Shown here: one piece after another, positions 37,986 to 45,658 of the stretch
How the letters are laid out: the number at the start of each line of letters is the position of its first letter
Numbering within the stretch: position 1 is the first letter of the stretch
Assembly (NCBI GenBank): GCA_018266755.1
Contig: JAFDZW010000005.1
Coordinates: 1,439,963-1,503,962, forward strand
Length of the DNA: 64,000 nt
Origin: Bacteroidota bacterium
Lineage (GTDB): Bacteria; Bacteroidota; Ignavibacteria; Palsa-1295
Direction of reading: 5' to 3'
The notes under the pieces: generated by a model
Seen by the model: the letters and a program-made list of their open reading frames with translations, nothing else
Databases searched by the model: none
What the model was told of the DNA's origin: nothing
Translations under genes and position numbers: made by a program

Positions 37986-38717
37986 TTACAGGGAGACATT
38001 AAGCCGAATAAGCGCACGTCGTGCGCCATCGTCAAAATACGTACCCTGATAGTCTTCCAATATCTTGCGATACACTTTTATGGCCTCATCCTTTTTGCCA
38101 GCCTGCTCGAAGTTACGGGCAGCGGCATAAGAGTAGTCGGCGTTCATCGGATTGACCGCCTCTACCGAAGCGGCTGACATGAATAACTTCGCAGATTCCT
38201 CTTTGTTACCCTTATCTGCTAAAATTGCGGCTTTCCCGGCCTGGCCCGACGCCTTGATCAGCGGAAGATCGGTCGAAATGGCGTCAAATGCCATCAGAGC
38301 GCTATCGAGCTTGCCCAGATAATAGTAGCAATTACCGAGACAGAGCTTCGCGAGCTGGCCTGCCTTGGTCGAGCCATAGTCGGCTGCAATCTGGCGAAGG
38401 CCGAAAATCGGCTCATTCTGGATCTTGGTGTGCATATCACCGTCAATCGCCCCGCGCCAGTCACTCCCTTGGTAGACGGGCATAATGCGCGACAGAAGAG
38501 CTTCGGCGTGATCGGCCTTTTCCTGTTCGGTAGAGCGCCAGTAGAAAAATAGGGCGACCGCAGCCACAAGCACCACAGAGGCGCCGATGACAATGCGGCT
38601 ATTGCTTGCGAGCCATGAAGCGGTCTTTTGATAGTTCAGAATGACTTTGTCACTCTGGCTCAATTCCTGCTCTGTAGGCTGAACAGCGTCGTTCAGTTGT
38701 TTTTGCGAACGAATCAT
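37986..38717 (-). CDS. membrane-anchored TPR protein (YfgM-like)
   Basis: 243 residues. One membrane segment (IVIGASVVLVAAVALFFYW, about 42-60) with a short cytoplasmic N-terminus and a periplasmic TPR region of about three to four repeats (AKLCLGNCYYYLGKLDSALMAFD, GQAGKAAILADKGNKEESAKLF, YAAARNFEQAGKKDEAIKVYRKIL). The layout matches the YfgM/TPR_21 family, ancillary to the Sec translocon and periplasmic chaperones in some bacteria. That role here is only inferred from architecture. tRNA-Arg lies 45 bases upstream on the same strand. Confidence 0.75.
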   Translation of the reverse strand: MIRSQKQLNDAVQPTEQELSQSDKVILNYQKTASWLASNSRIVIGASVVLVAAVALFFYWRSTEQEKADHAEALLSRIMPVYQGSDWRGAIDGDMHTKIQNEPIFGLRQIAADYGSTKAGQLAKLCLGNCYYYLGKLDSALMAFDAISTDLPLIKASGQAGKAAILADKGNKEESAKLFMSAASVEAVNPMNADYSYAAARNFEQAGKKDEAIKVYRKILEDYQGTYFDDGARRALIRLNVSL

Positions 38718-38761
38718 GTACTAGTACTAGTGACAGTAATACGGTAAAACGGTATATCGAG

Positions 38762-38835
38762 TGCGCCCGGAAGGACTTGAACCCTCAACCTTTGGAACCG
38801 GAATCCAACGTTCTATCCAGTTGAACTACGGGCGC
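38762..38835 (-). tRNA. tRNA-Arg (anticodon CCG)
   Basis: A complete cloverleaf on the minus strand: 7-bp acceptor stem GCGCCCG/CGGGCGC, D arm GTTC...GAAC, anticodon stem TTGGA/TCCAA with loop TTCCGGT giving CCG (reads CGG), and T arm GAGGG TTCAAGT CCTTC. The discriminator base is A, and CCA is not encoded. Single isolated tRNA gene. Confidence 0.95.
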
Positions 38836-38888
38836 CGTTATGCCGAGTCTCGCGGCACATGTGGCACCAAGAGACGAGTATAGTTATG

Positions 38889-38896
38889 CAAATATA
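38889..38896 (-). promoter_or_regulatory. candidate -7 element of the tRNA-Arg promoter
   Basis: TATATTTG on the minus strand matches TAnnTTTG and lies about 53 bases before the mature tRNA. No clear TTG -33 element was seen. Confidence 0.35.
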
Positions 38897-38989
38897 CTCA
38901 ATATCCGTCCCAAAAACCGTAAAACTGTGCTTCGGATAAACTTCAAACAGGGCATTTTGTTACACCCGCCGAAACATTTTCTTACGATT

Positions 38990-39394
38990 TTATTTGCCCC
39001 AGTCGATCACCTCGAGGCGGACGCGGGTCAGGCCTAACTTATCTAATCCTATTGCTTTGGCGGCTCCATACGATAGATCGATGATCCGTTCCGGTTTGAC
39101 AGGGCCGCGATCGTTTACCGTTACGTCGACCTGAGCGCCATTTTTAAGGTTCGTGACCCGTAGAAGTGTCCCGAACGGATAGCTCCGGTGGGCGGCGGTG
39201 AGCTTATTCATATCGAACACCTCACCACTGGAGGTTCTGAGGCCATTAAATTCCTTCCCGTAGAAGGACGCAAGCCCTTCCTGTGTTGCAAGCCCTCGCA
39301 CAACGGGTGCGGAGCAACTGGCAAGAAGACCGCAGAGCATCATCGCGGTGACAATACCCCCGAATGGCCGTCTACAGGTACTCCGTGCGGCCAT
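38990..39394 (-). CDS. rlpA: RlpA-like double-psi beta-barrel lipoprotein
   Basis: 134 residues. The N-terminal region with MMLCGLLASCSAP carries a lipobox (LLASC), so it should be a lipoprotein. The mature part is a double-psi beta-barrel of the RlpA family: GLASFYGKEFNGLRTSSGEVFDMNKLTAAHRSYPFGTLLRVTNLKNG, then VTVNDRGPVKPERIIDLSYGAAKAIG. RlpA proteins bind or cleave peptide-stripped peptidoglycan at division sites; this copy lacks a SPOR domain. Its ATG overlaps the 3' end of manC by 23 bases; an ATG at residue 18 is an alternative that would give a shorter signal. Last gene of the atpC-to-rlpA run. Confidence 0.85.
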   Translation of the reverse strand: MAARSTCRRPFGGIVTAMMLCGLLASCSAPVVRGLATQEGLASFYGKEFNGLRTSSGEVFDMNKLTAAHRSYPFGTLLRVTNLKNGAQVDVTVNDRGPVKPERIIDLSYGAAKAIGLDKLGLTRVRLEVIDWGK

Positions 39395-40493
39395 TTCGTT
39401 TGAGATAATCAGCTACATCCTTGACGGTTTGCGCTCTCTCGCGGTGAGTGATCAGGATCGCATCGCCCGAATCGACGACAACGATATCGTTAACGCCGTT
39501 CAGCACGATCAGCTTCTCCGAACGAGACATTGCAAGGCACCCCTTTGAATTACGCACGATCACGTTAGCGTCGGCATCAACGACATTGTTTTGCATGTCG
39601 CGTTCCGAGAGCCGCCACACTTCGTCCCAACTTCCGAGATCGCTCCACCCGAGCGTGTTTGCGCGAAGAACGTACACATTCTTCGCCCGCTCCATGACGG
39701 CATAATCGATCGACACGCCACGAACTTTGCTATATGCGTCTGCGAGGCCGGCAGCGAATGCATGGTCTGAAAGCGGCGGGACACGGTCGATATGCTCCAT
39801 GATCCCTTCGGTATAGGTACGCAATGCGGCGTCGATCGCATCGACACGCCAAATGAACATCCCGCTATTCCAGAGGAAGTCGCCGGATTCGATAAAGCGC
39901 TGGGCCGTATCGGTGTCCGGTTTTTCTGCAAAACGATGCACACGGAATACATCTCGAAGTTCGAACTCGGAGAATGCCGGCAGATCTTGGTGCGACGGCA
40001 GGTTGCTGTCGTCAAGCTGGATATATCCATATCCGGTTTCCGGTCGTGTCGGATGAATGCCAAGTGTGACGAGGCCATGCGTTTGCGACGCCAGCCGAAC
40101 TCCGACTTCGATCAGTCTGGTAAATTCTCGGTCGTTTTTGATTAAGTGGTCTGCGGGGAGCACGACCATCACTGCATCGTCGCCATGGCGCTCTCTGATC
40201 AATTTCGCGGCGAGCGCAATACACGGAGCCGTATTCTTGCCGAAAGGCTCGGCGATAATATTTTCGGCCGGAACACCCTTCGCCTGCTCCTTGAGCGGCT
40301 CGATGTGTGTCCTGCTGGTAATGATCATTGTATCCGACTCCGCCGCGAACGTCTTGGTCCGTTCGAGCGTGCTTTGCAAGAGTGACTTCCCGTTGTGCAG
40401 TACGTCGAGCAATTGCTTCGGGCGGGCCTCGCGGCTATAGGGCCAGAATCTGGTCCCGACGCCGCCCGCCATGATCACAGCGCAAATCTTCAT
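39372..40493 (-). CDS. manC: mannose-1-phosphate guanylyltransferase
   Basis: 373 residues from the ATG at 40493 (MKICAVIMAGGVGTRFWPYS), which overlaps the alr stop by 4 bases (ATGA); the frame runs back to 40589 but that part lies inside alr. The nucleotidyltransferase signature GGVGTRFWP plus RPKQLLDVL, VLPADHLI and FAEKPDTDTAQRFIESGDFLWNSGMF are typical of GDP-mannose pyrophosphorylases. A C-terminal left-handed beta-helix-like part ends it. It makes GDP-mannose from mannose-1-phosphate and GTP for glycans. The length is that of the single-function enzyme without a fused isomerase. Confidence 0.93.
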   Translation of the reverse strand: MKICAVIMAGGVGTRFWPYSREARPKQLLDVLHNGKSLLQSTLERTKTFAAESDTMIITSRTHIEPLKEQAKGVPAENIIAEPFGKNTAPCIALAAKLIRERHGDDAVMVVLPADHLIKNDREFTRLIEVGVRLASQTHGLVTLGIHPTRPETGYGYIQLDDSNLPSHQDLPAFSEFELRDVFRVHRFAEKPDTDTAQRFIESGDFLWNSGMFIWRVDAIDAALRTYTEGIMEHIDRVPPLSDHAFAAGLADAYSKVRGVSIDYAVMERAKNVYVLRANTLGWSDLGSWDEVWRLSERDMQNNVVDADANVIVRNSKGCLAMSRSEKLIVLNGVNDIVVVDSGDAILITHRERAQTVKDVADYLKRNGRTEYL

Positions 40494-41620
40494 TCGGTGG
40501 TTCTTTCCGAGATCACTCGCGGTACGCGAGCAGTGATATTGGTTAATACTTCGTAGGGGATCGTACCGATCCGCTCGGCGATTTTCCACGCATCAAGTGC
40601 CTCGTCGCGTGACGAGATCAGCGTCACGTCGTCGCCGATATGCACACGGACATCGCCGGTTTCTACCATCAGTTGGTCCATACAGATGGTGCCACGGACA
40701 GGGTACCGATACCCTCCGATCAGCGCTTCAGCCTGGCCCGTCAGGAGCCGCGAGTAGCCGTCGCCATACCCTGCCGGGACCGTGGCAATGTTCGTCGGGT
40801 TCGTTGCATGCCAGCGGAGATTATAACTGACTCCTTCGCCTGCCGCAATGTGTTTCGTAAAACCGACTGCACTTACCAGATCGAGCACGGCGTGCAACTC
40901 ATGCCGATGCAGCGCATGCTGCTGGAGCGAGGGCGCGTACCCATAGAGCAGGATGCCAGGGCGTACCATATCGAATGCCGTCTCGGTTGGTCGCTGCAGA
41001 ATCGCTCCTGAGTTCGCCGCATGAGCGATCGGGACCGATATCCCATCGGCTCGCACCGTATGCACGATCGAAGCGAAGATATCGAGTTGCTTGCGAAAGA
41101 AGGCCGAGCCTTCTTCGTCGCTCGTCGCAAAATGTGTCGAGATGCCGACGAAATCGATCTCATTGCGATGCGTCGCGATCGTCCTCGCAAAGTGCAGTGC
41201 ATCGGCCGGTTCAACTCCAATACGGCGCATGCCGGTATCGACCTTCAGATGCACTCTGGCCTTCCTGCCGAGTGCCGCAGCTCGTGCAACAATTGCCTCG
41301 AGCTGATGGTAATCGCATAATGTGAAGTCGAGCGCGTGGACAATAAATGCGTCGATCTCGTTATCCATCGCTGTGGTCAGAACCTGAATCGGCAGCGTCG
41401 TCAGCGAGCGGAGGATCAGCCCTTCCTCTTCGGTTGCAACGCCGAAGTACCCGACCTCGCCGCTGTCGATCGCGGCCTTCGCGATGATCTCAAGGCCATG
41501 ACCGTATGCATTGGCCTTGATCACCGCCATGATGATCGGCCCGGCGCCGATACGACGACGAACGAATCGAAGATTCTCGTGGAATGCGGTGGTCGAGATC
41601 AGTGCGCGGGTCGGGCGCAT
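40490..41620 (-). CDS. alr: alanine racemase
   Basis: 376 residues. Lys35 in VIKANAYGHG is the PLP Schiff-base lysine. KVDTGMRRIGVEP, IAHAANSGAI, FDMVRPGILLYGYAP, GVSYNLRW (with the catalytic Tyr) and GDDVTLI are the other conserved blocks. It interconverts L- and D-alanine for peptidoglycan. It is coupled to manC by ATGA overlap and follows the dnaJ-like gene by 58 bases, so it forms part of a cell-envelope operon. Confidence 0.95.
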   Translation of the reverse strand: MRPTRALISTTAFHENLRFVRRRIGAGPIIMAVIKANAYGHGLEIIAKAAIDSGEVGYFGVATEEEGLILRSLTTLPIQVLTTAMDNEIDAFIVHALDFTLCDYHQLEAIVARAAALGRKARVHLKVDTGMRRIGVEPADALHFARTIATHRNEIDFVGISTHFATSDEEGSAFFRKQLDIFASIVHTVRADGISVPIAHAANSGAILQRPTETAFDMVRPGILLYGYAPSLQQHALHRHELHAVLDLVSAVGFTKHIAAGEGVSYNLRWHATNPTNIATVPAGYGDGYSRLLTGQAEALIGGYRYPVRGTICMDQLMVETGDVRVHIGDDVTLISSRDEALDAWKIAERIGTIPYEVLTNITARVPRVISERTTE

Positions 41621-41678
41621 TGCAGGTGTATTAGTACAAGCGGACGAATAACACGGTGCGTCGAACCTTTAGTTTGTA

Positions 41679-42542
41679 TCAATTCGCGATGCCGGACTTC
41701 GCGCGACGAATCGCCTCTTGTACCGCTATCTTCGATGTGTCGCTCTTCGGAGCATATTCGAGAGCTTTGTGATACGCATCCGATGCATCGATCGGCTGCA
41801 ATTCCGATCGGAAGAAATCGCCGAGTGTCGTATAGATCAGCAACCGATGTTCCGGACTCGTCACGTATGCTTCGACATCGCCCATTGCTGCGGCATATTC
41901 CTTGAGCCGAATATGGGCCAATACCAAATTGGTCACCGTCGATAACCGGTACGATCCTCGCTTCAGCAACGTCTCCCAATAAGCTGCTGCGGTGCGGTAA
42001 TCGCCGAGCATTGCGGAGACCGACGCGATTTGCTCTATTGTCTCCAGTGAATCCGACGGCGTCGACAAGTTCTCTTTGACTGCCGGCTGTGGCAACGGCG
42101 CGGCATGGCGTTCGACGATCCGCTGTGCCGGGTCGGCGGCAAACTCTTTCGAGCCCGACATACTCCAGATATATCCGATGCCACCGATAACTATAATAAC
42201 TGCCCCAATAATCATCGCGACCTTCGTCCGATTGAACGGATACCGAAGTTCGATCTCGGGACCGGCACCGTCGCGGTCGTCTTTATACTTCTGACGGATG
42301 CGCTGCAGGTTCTCGTAGCTGAGCGTATCCTGCATATCGAGGAGCCGTCGGTAGTCCTCGCGGGTTTCGCGTTCGAAGAGTACTTCCTTCGCGCGGTTGA
42401 GGTCCTGCATCATCCGTTCGGCGTCATCGGAACCGACGTTGAGATCCGGATGCCATCGCAGAGCCAGGCGACGATAGGCCTCTTTGATCTCCTCCTCGCT
42501 GGCATAGCGCGGGAGGCCGAGGATCGAGAAATAGTCTTTCAC
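41679..42542 (-). CDS. membrane-anchored J-domain protein with TPR tail
   Basis: 287 residues. An N-terminal J-domain ([33 protein letters not shown]) has the HPD motif at 31-33, which activates DnaK ATPase. A single membrane segment follows ([21 protein letters not shown], about 110-130), and the C-terminal part holds TPR-like helices ([36 protein letters not shown]). It lacks the Gly/Phe-rich and zinc domains of DnaJ, so it is a specialised class C co-chaperone. It is located between atpC and alr. Its client is unknown. Confidence 0.85.
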   Translation of the reverse strand: MKDYFSILGLPRYASEEEIKEAYRRLALRWHPDLNVGSDDAERMMQDLNRAKEVLFERETREDYRRLLDMQDTLSYENLQRIRQKYKDDRDGAGPEIELRYPFNRTKVAMIIGAVIIVIGGIGYIWSMSGSKEFAADPAQRIVERHAAPLPQPAVKENLSTPSDSLETIEQIASVSAMLGDYRTAAAYWETLLKRGSYRLSTVTNLVLAHIRLKEYAAAMGDVEAYVTSPEHRLLIYTTLGDFFRSELQPIDASDAYHKALEYAPKSDTSKIAVQEAIRRAKSGIAN

Positions 42543-42584
42543 GCTACAGCCGTATGATGGCGTCCGGCTGGTCGGGAAGCCGCG

Positions 42585-42983
42585 TTACGCTTTTGCCACG
42601 AGCAGCTTGGCATTGAGAATGTCAAGCTCGTGGTGAAACTGTGCGTTGTCGATCTCGTGATCGGCGTAGCGACGACGCAGCGTGGCGATCTCGCTTTCGA
42701 CCTGGGAAATATTGATCTTGCTTGAATGCTCGGCGCTATCGGCAAGAATCACGCCGATATCGTCATGCAACTCGACGAACCCGCCGGCAACATAATAATG
42801 CTCTTCGCCACCGCCCGATTGCTTGAACTTCAGCAGACCCGGCACCAGCTTCGTCACGATCGCGGCGTGGTTATGGAGAACCTGAAACGGCCCCAACGCT
42901 CCCGGAGCGGTAAATTGGTCAACGTCGCCCTCGAACACCGTGTTCGTCGGCGTGACGATCTTCAGCGAGATATTCTTTGCCAT
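42585..42983 (-). CDS. atpC: F1F0 ATP synthase epsilon subunit
   Basis: 132 residues: SLKIVTPTNTVFEGDVDQFTAPGALGPFQVLHNHAAIVTKLVPG is the beta-sandwich domain of AtpC, and the end is the helical hairpin. The subunit couples the central stalk to the c-ring and can restrain hydrolysis. In many relatives atpC directly follows atpD; here atpD (49227-50633) lies 6.2 kb upstream on the same strand with an accessory block between, and atpD has its own terminator. atpC therefore needs a separate promoter, and subunit stoichiometry may be set differently. Confidence 0.95.
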   Translation of the reverse strand: MAKNISLKIVTPTNTVFEGDVDQFTAPGALGPFQVLHNHAAIVTKLVPGLLKFKQSGGGEEHYYVAGGFVELHDDIGVILADSAEHSSKINISQVESEIATLRRRYADHEIDNAQFHHELDILNAKLLVAKA

Positions 42984-43046
42984 AGTGCGCCTCTTAACAA
43001 TGACGTTCGGCCTATTGTTCTATTCACAAACTGCCCCAAAAAACCG

Positions 43047-43370
43047 TCATTCTGAGCGAAGCGAAGAATCCCTTTCGGCTTGCCCGGATCCCCAATCCAG
43101 ACTCAGATCCTTCCACCCGGGATTCATCCCTTCGATCAGGGCGATCTTCTTCGAACGCAGCCACCCTTTCAATTGCGTTTCCCTTGCAATAGCTTGACTC
43201 GGCGTCGAGAATAGTTCGAAGTATACCAACTTGTCGATATTGTACCGTTTGGTGAAGCCTTCATTCAGCTTGTTCTTATGCTCATATAATCGACGGTCGA
43301 GATCATTCGTCATCCCGATGTAGAGACGCTTCGAGTTGCTGGATAGAATGTAGACAACGTAGTTCTCCAT
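43047..43370 (-). CDS. GIY-YIG nuclease domain protein (UPF0213-like)
   Basis: 107 residues. YVVYILSSNSKRLYIGMTND has the GIY-YIG core (here VYI...YIG), with the conserved Arg in DLDRRLYEHK and the metal-binding Glu in AIARETQLKGW. Single-domain members are small and mostly of unknown role. The last seven residues plus the stop (RDSSLRSE-stop) are encoded by a TCATTCTGAGC repeat arm, and an inverted arm lies 26 bases before the start, so the gene is boxed by the repeats. The family end is normally variable, so the protein is probably functional. Confidence 0.85.
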   Translation of the reverse strand: MENYVVYILSSNSKRLYIGMTNDLDRRLYEHKNKLNEGFTKRYNIDKLVYFELFSTPSQAIARETQLKGWLRSKKIALIEGMNPGWKDLSLDWGSGQAERDSSLRSE

Positions 43371-43422
43371 ACTTGGGCGTTCTGGTGATCCTTAAGGGAT
43401 TCTTCGCTTCGCTCAGAATGAC
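43047..43422. repeat. inverted TCATTCTGAGC repeat arms boxing the GIY-YIG gene
   Basis: Left arm 43047-43072 (TCATTCTGAGCGAAGCGAAG...) and right arm 43396-43422 (...CGCTTCGCTCAGAATGAC) in opposite orientation, perfectly complementary over about 25 bases. The arms provide the stop codons of both the GIY-YIG gene (43047) and tag (43413). Confidence 0.85.
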
Positions 43423-44015
43423 GTGCTGCTTCTGAGTTCCTTATACCGAAAGCACCCTACCAGATGGTCATTGACCATGCCGGTGGCTTGCATGTGGGCG
43501 TACATGATCGTCGAGCCGACGAACTTGAAGCCACGGGAGATCATATCCTTGCTCATCGCATCGGATTCGTTTGTTCGAGCCGGCAGCGTCCCTTGCTCCT
43601 TCCAGCGGTTGTGAATGACCTGGCCGTCGGTGAATTGCCAGATGTACTTGTCGAACGAACCGAACTCCCCCTGCACTTCGAGGAATGCCTTCGCATTCGT
43701 CACGGCCGAGCGGACTTTCAGATTGTTGCGGACGATCGACGGATCCTGCAATATTTTTTCGATTCGTGCCTCGGTGAACCGCGCTACCTTCTCGGGATCG
43801 AAATTGGAAAAGGCCTTGCGATACCCTTCGCGCTTGCGTAGGATCGTGATCCACGACAACCCGGCTTGCGCTCCCTCGAGTACAAGAAATTCAAAGAGCT
43901 TCCTATCGTCGTGTACCGGCACACCCCATTCGTGGTCATGGTAGTGAACATAGAGCGGATCGGTCCCGCACCAAAGGCAGCGTGTTGGTTCTGTTGTCAT
44001 TGTCGTCGTTGTCAT
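43413..44015 (-). CDS. tag: DNA-3-methyladenine glycosylase I
   Basis: 200 residues. TRCLWCGTDPLYVHYHDHEWGVPVHDDRKLFEFLVLEGAQAGLSWITIL matches the Tag family: Cys13 and His26 (in YHDHEWG) with His and Cys of NDHLVGCF near the end form the zinc snap, and the Glu/Trp of EGAQAGLSW line the base pocket. It excises 3-methyladenine from alkylated DNA. The final residues STSF plus stop are read from a palindromic repeat arm, so the tail after the zinc snap is not original, but all functional residues precede it. Confidence 0.94.
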   Translation of the reverse strand: MTTTTMTTEPTRCLWCGTDPLYVHYHDHEWGVPVHDDRKLFEFLVLEGAQAGLSWITILRKREGYRKAFSNFDPEKVARFTEARIEKILQDPSIVRNNLKVRSAVTNAKAFLEVQGEFGSFDKYIWQFTDGQVIHNRWKEQGTLPARTNESDAMSKDMISRGFKFVGSTIMYAHMQATGMVNDHLVGCFRYKELRSSTSF

Positions 44016-44059
44016 ACTATTGTGGTGCCCCTCAATTAGAGCTGAAAGATACGAACTCA

Positions 44060-44200
44060 GTAGGACGGACTCTTAGTCCGTCCTCAGTGGCACGGACTCT
44101 CAGTCCGTGCTCTTTCGGCATCCACGAACATTCGGCCCTGCCCCGAACCCCGCCCACGAATAAATTCGTGGGCTACGCATGTGGCCGTCCTGCCGGACTC
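44060..44200. repeat. left copy of a ~141-bp inverted repeat bounding the accessory block
   Basis: It contains two GGACGGACT...AGTCCGTCC-type palindromes (44063-44083 and 44092-44109), CCACGAATAAATTCGTGG and GGCCGTCCTGCCGGACTC. The reverse complement recurs at 48903-49044 with roughly ten percent differences and small gaps. Between the copies lie the RecA-fold-like gene, the DGQHR operon and the haemoglobin gene. Confidence 0.85.
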
Positions 44201-44234
44201 AACACGGAGAAGGCGCAATGCCCTTACCCAACAC

Positions 44235-44332
44235 GTCATTCTGAGGTCGCCGCCGCGACCGAAGAATCCCTTTCGGTTTGCCTCGACCTTCCGTACACTC
44301 CCAAAGGGATTCTTCGCGTTGCTCAGAATGAC
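44235..44332. repeat. TCATTCTGAGC-family palindromic repeat, variant left arm
   Basis: In the left arm the usual GAGCGAAGCGAAG core is replaced by GAGGTCGCCGCCGCGACCGA, which forms its own small hairpin (GGTCGC/GCGACC). The right arm (ending GCTCAGAATGAC at 44332) is standard. Confidence 0.8.
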
Positions 44333-44358
44333 AGGCTTATAAACTTGCATGGCACCCA

Positions 44359-44389
44359 ATTTTACATTTTACATCGTACATTTTACATT
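44359..44389. repeat. TTTACAT heptamer array
   Basis: Four consecutive or nearly consecutive copies of TTTTACA/TTTACAT with one variant unit (TCGTACA). The same heptamer, in both orientations, makes up the element at 61231-61342. Confidence 0.75.
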
Positions 44390-44434
44390 CCCCGCGCGAA
44401 GCGCGAATCGCCGGGCACCCTCCGCCGCAACGCA

Positions 44435-45271
44435 TTATGCTGCAAGAGCTTCACTATACACACTCCGCCTTACGTGCTCCTCATCGTACTGATCTTCGTA
44501 CTCATGCTCGCTCTCATCGGTGCCCTCATCGTCCGCACCGTCATCATCGAGATGCACGCCAACACCGCGACGGTAGCTTTCGCCATACCCGTCGCCGTCA
44601 TCGACGTACTTCCCGACATACTTCTCGCGCTCGGCGCTCTTTTCGTCGCTATCGTCGAGTCGCTTCGCGTCCTCGCCCGCACGATCGAGCATGACTAAGC
44701 GGTACGTGTCTCCCCTCAGTTGTTCTTCGCGCGTGAAGCGCACTACTCTGGCGACGATCCCCATCAGTTTCCCCATCCACCCGCGTTCGTAGCGGCCTGC
44801 CGTCACTTGGCGCGAACCCAACTGCTGCGCAAAGACGATCACCGTCACGTTCATTTCCGCTGCCCACCGCAGCAGCAGGAATAGCAACCGTTCGCGCGTG
44901 CGCGCATCCTTCGCCGCGAACTCCCACGAGTTGATGACGACCGTCCCGATGTTGAGCCTCGGGTCCTCCAGCAGCGCCATGATCGCCTGATGATCGCTCG
45001 GGACCTCGCCGACGCGCGAATGCAGCAGCGCGAACGTCTTGCGCGCCTGACCCACGAACTCCGGGCCCACCGCCTCGGCGCACGCCTCGTCGAATTTGTA
45101 GCTCGACTGAAACGCATTGATGAACAGCACCGCCCGCTCCGGCTGCGCCTTCGCGATCTCATAGGCCACCCGAACGCTCGTCACCGCGTTCTCGCCCACC
45201 GTATCGCCCAAACAAAGATTGATCTCATGCGGGACGATGTCCCCCTTGCGAATTATGTTCTGCGTAGTCAT
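44435..45271 (-). CDS. RecA-fold-like protein lacking a Walker A motif, with acidic tail
   Basis: 278 residues, no family recognised with certainty. Residues 1-200 read like a RecA/RadA/KaiC core: a beta strand and helix (AVLFINAFQSSYKFDEA), FALLHSRVGEVPSDHQAIMALLEDPRLNIGTVVINSWEFA in place of Walker B, then RERLLFLLLRWAAEMNVTVIVFAQQ resembling the strand ending in the sensor Gln. The P-loop position holds LGDTVGENAV, without GK[ST], so ATP binding is doubtful. Residues ~205-278 are very acidic, rich in Asp, Glu and Tyr, and probably disordered. It may be a non-catalytic partner for DNA or for another ATPase; this is speculative. A TAnnTTTG promoter element lies just upstream. Confidence 0.6.
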   Translation of the reverse strand: MTTQNIIRKGDIVPHEINLCLGDTVGENAVTSVRVAYEIAKAQPERAVLFINAFQSSYKFDEACAEAVGPEFVGQARKTFALLHSRVGEVPSDHQAIMALLEDPRLNIGTVVINSWEFAAKDARTRERLLFLLLRWAAEMNVTVIVFAQQLGSRQVTAGRYERGWMGKLMGIVARVVRFTREEQLRGDTYRLVMLDRAGEDAKRLDDSDEKSAEREKYVGKYVDDGDGYGESYRRGVGVHLDDDGADDEGTDESEHEYEDQYDEEHVRRSVYSEALAA

Positions 45272-45298
45272 ATCGTGTTGATAGAATTGTGAATGTTA

Positions 45299-45306
45299 CA
45301 AACATA
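45299..45306 (-). promoter_or_regulatory. candidate -7 element upstream of the RecA-fold-like gene
   Basis: TATGTTTG on the minus strand matches TAnnTTTG, 28 bases before the start codon, in an AT-rich stretch (45280-45480). No clear -33 TTG at the expected distance. Confidence 0.35.
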
Positions 45307-45500
45307 CATCCAAATATGTATTTTTGTTCTAACAAATCACAATATATCAACCCATATTATATATTATTCAGCAAATTGGCACCTCACGAACCTATTGATA
45401 AGCAATATATTTATCAAATCAGTACAGCCAAGCCCGATACGGAAGATGTGTATTTGGTGGGAGGCGAAGATTTAATATTGCGGGCACCTATGGAGCCGAC

Positions 45501-45658
45501 TCCCCCACCCGTTGCGGGAGGGGGTTGGGGGGTGGGGCATTCATCTCTGCCCCGGCAGGGGCGATGTACTCCTAGCCCAGGGTGGAGGCCGAAGGCCGGA
45601 ACCCTGGGTAGATCACGGACTACCGGTGTGGAGGGTTGCCACCCCGCGAGCTAGTAGG
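45501..45658. repeat. two adjoining GC-rich palindromic repeats
   Basis: 45501-45538 is a C-run/G-run palindrome around CCCGTTGCGGG. 45546-45658 contains TGCCCCGGCAGGGGC, CCCAGGGT...ACCCTGGG around GGCCGAAGGCC, and a GC-rich end CTAGTAGG. The last bases supply the stop codon (45651) of the all-alpha partner gene. Such elements look like the short dispersed repeats elsewhere in the window but no second copy is present here. Confidence 0.7.

Noticed and set aside
45289-45654. Open frame of 121 codons on the plus strand
   Set aside because: The second half lies in GC-rich repeats and the first half is AT-rich intergenic sequence; no Shine-Dalgarno or similarity.
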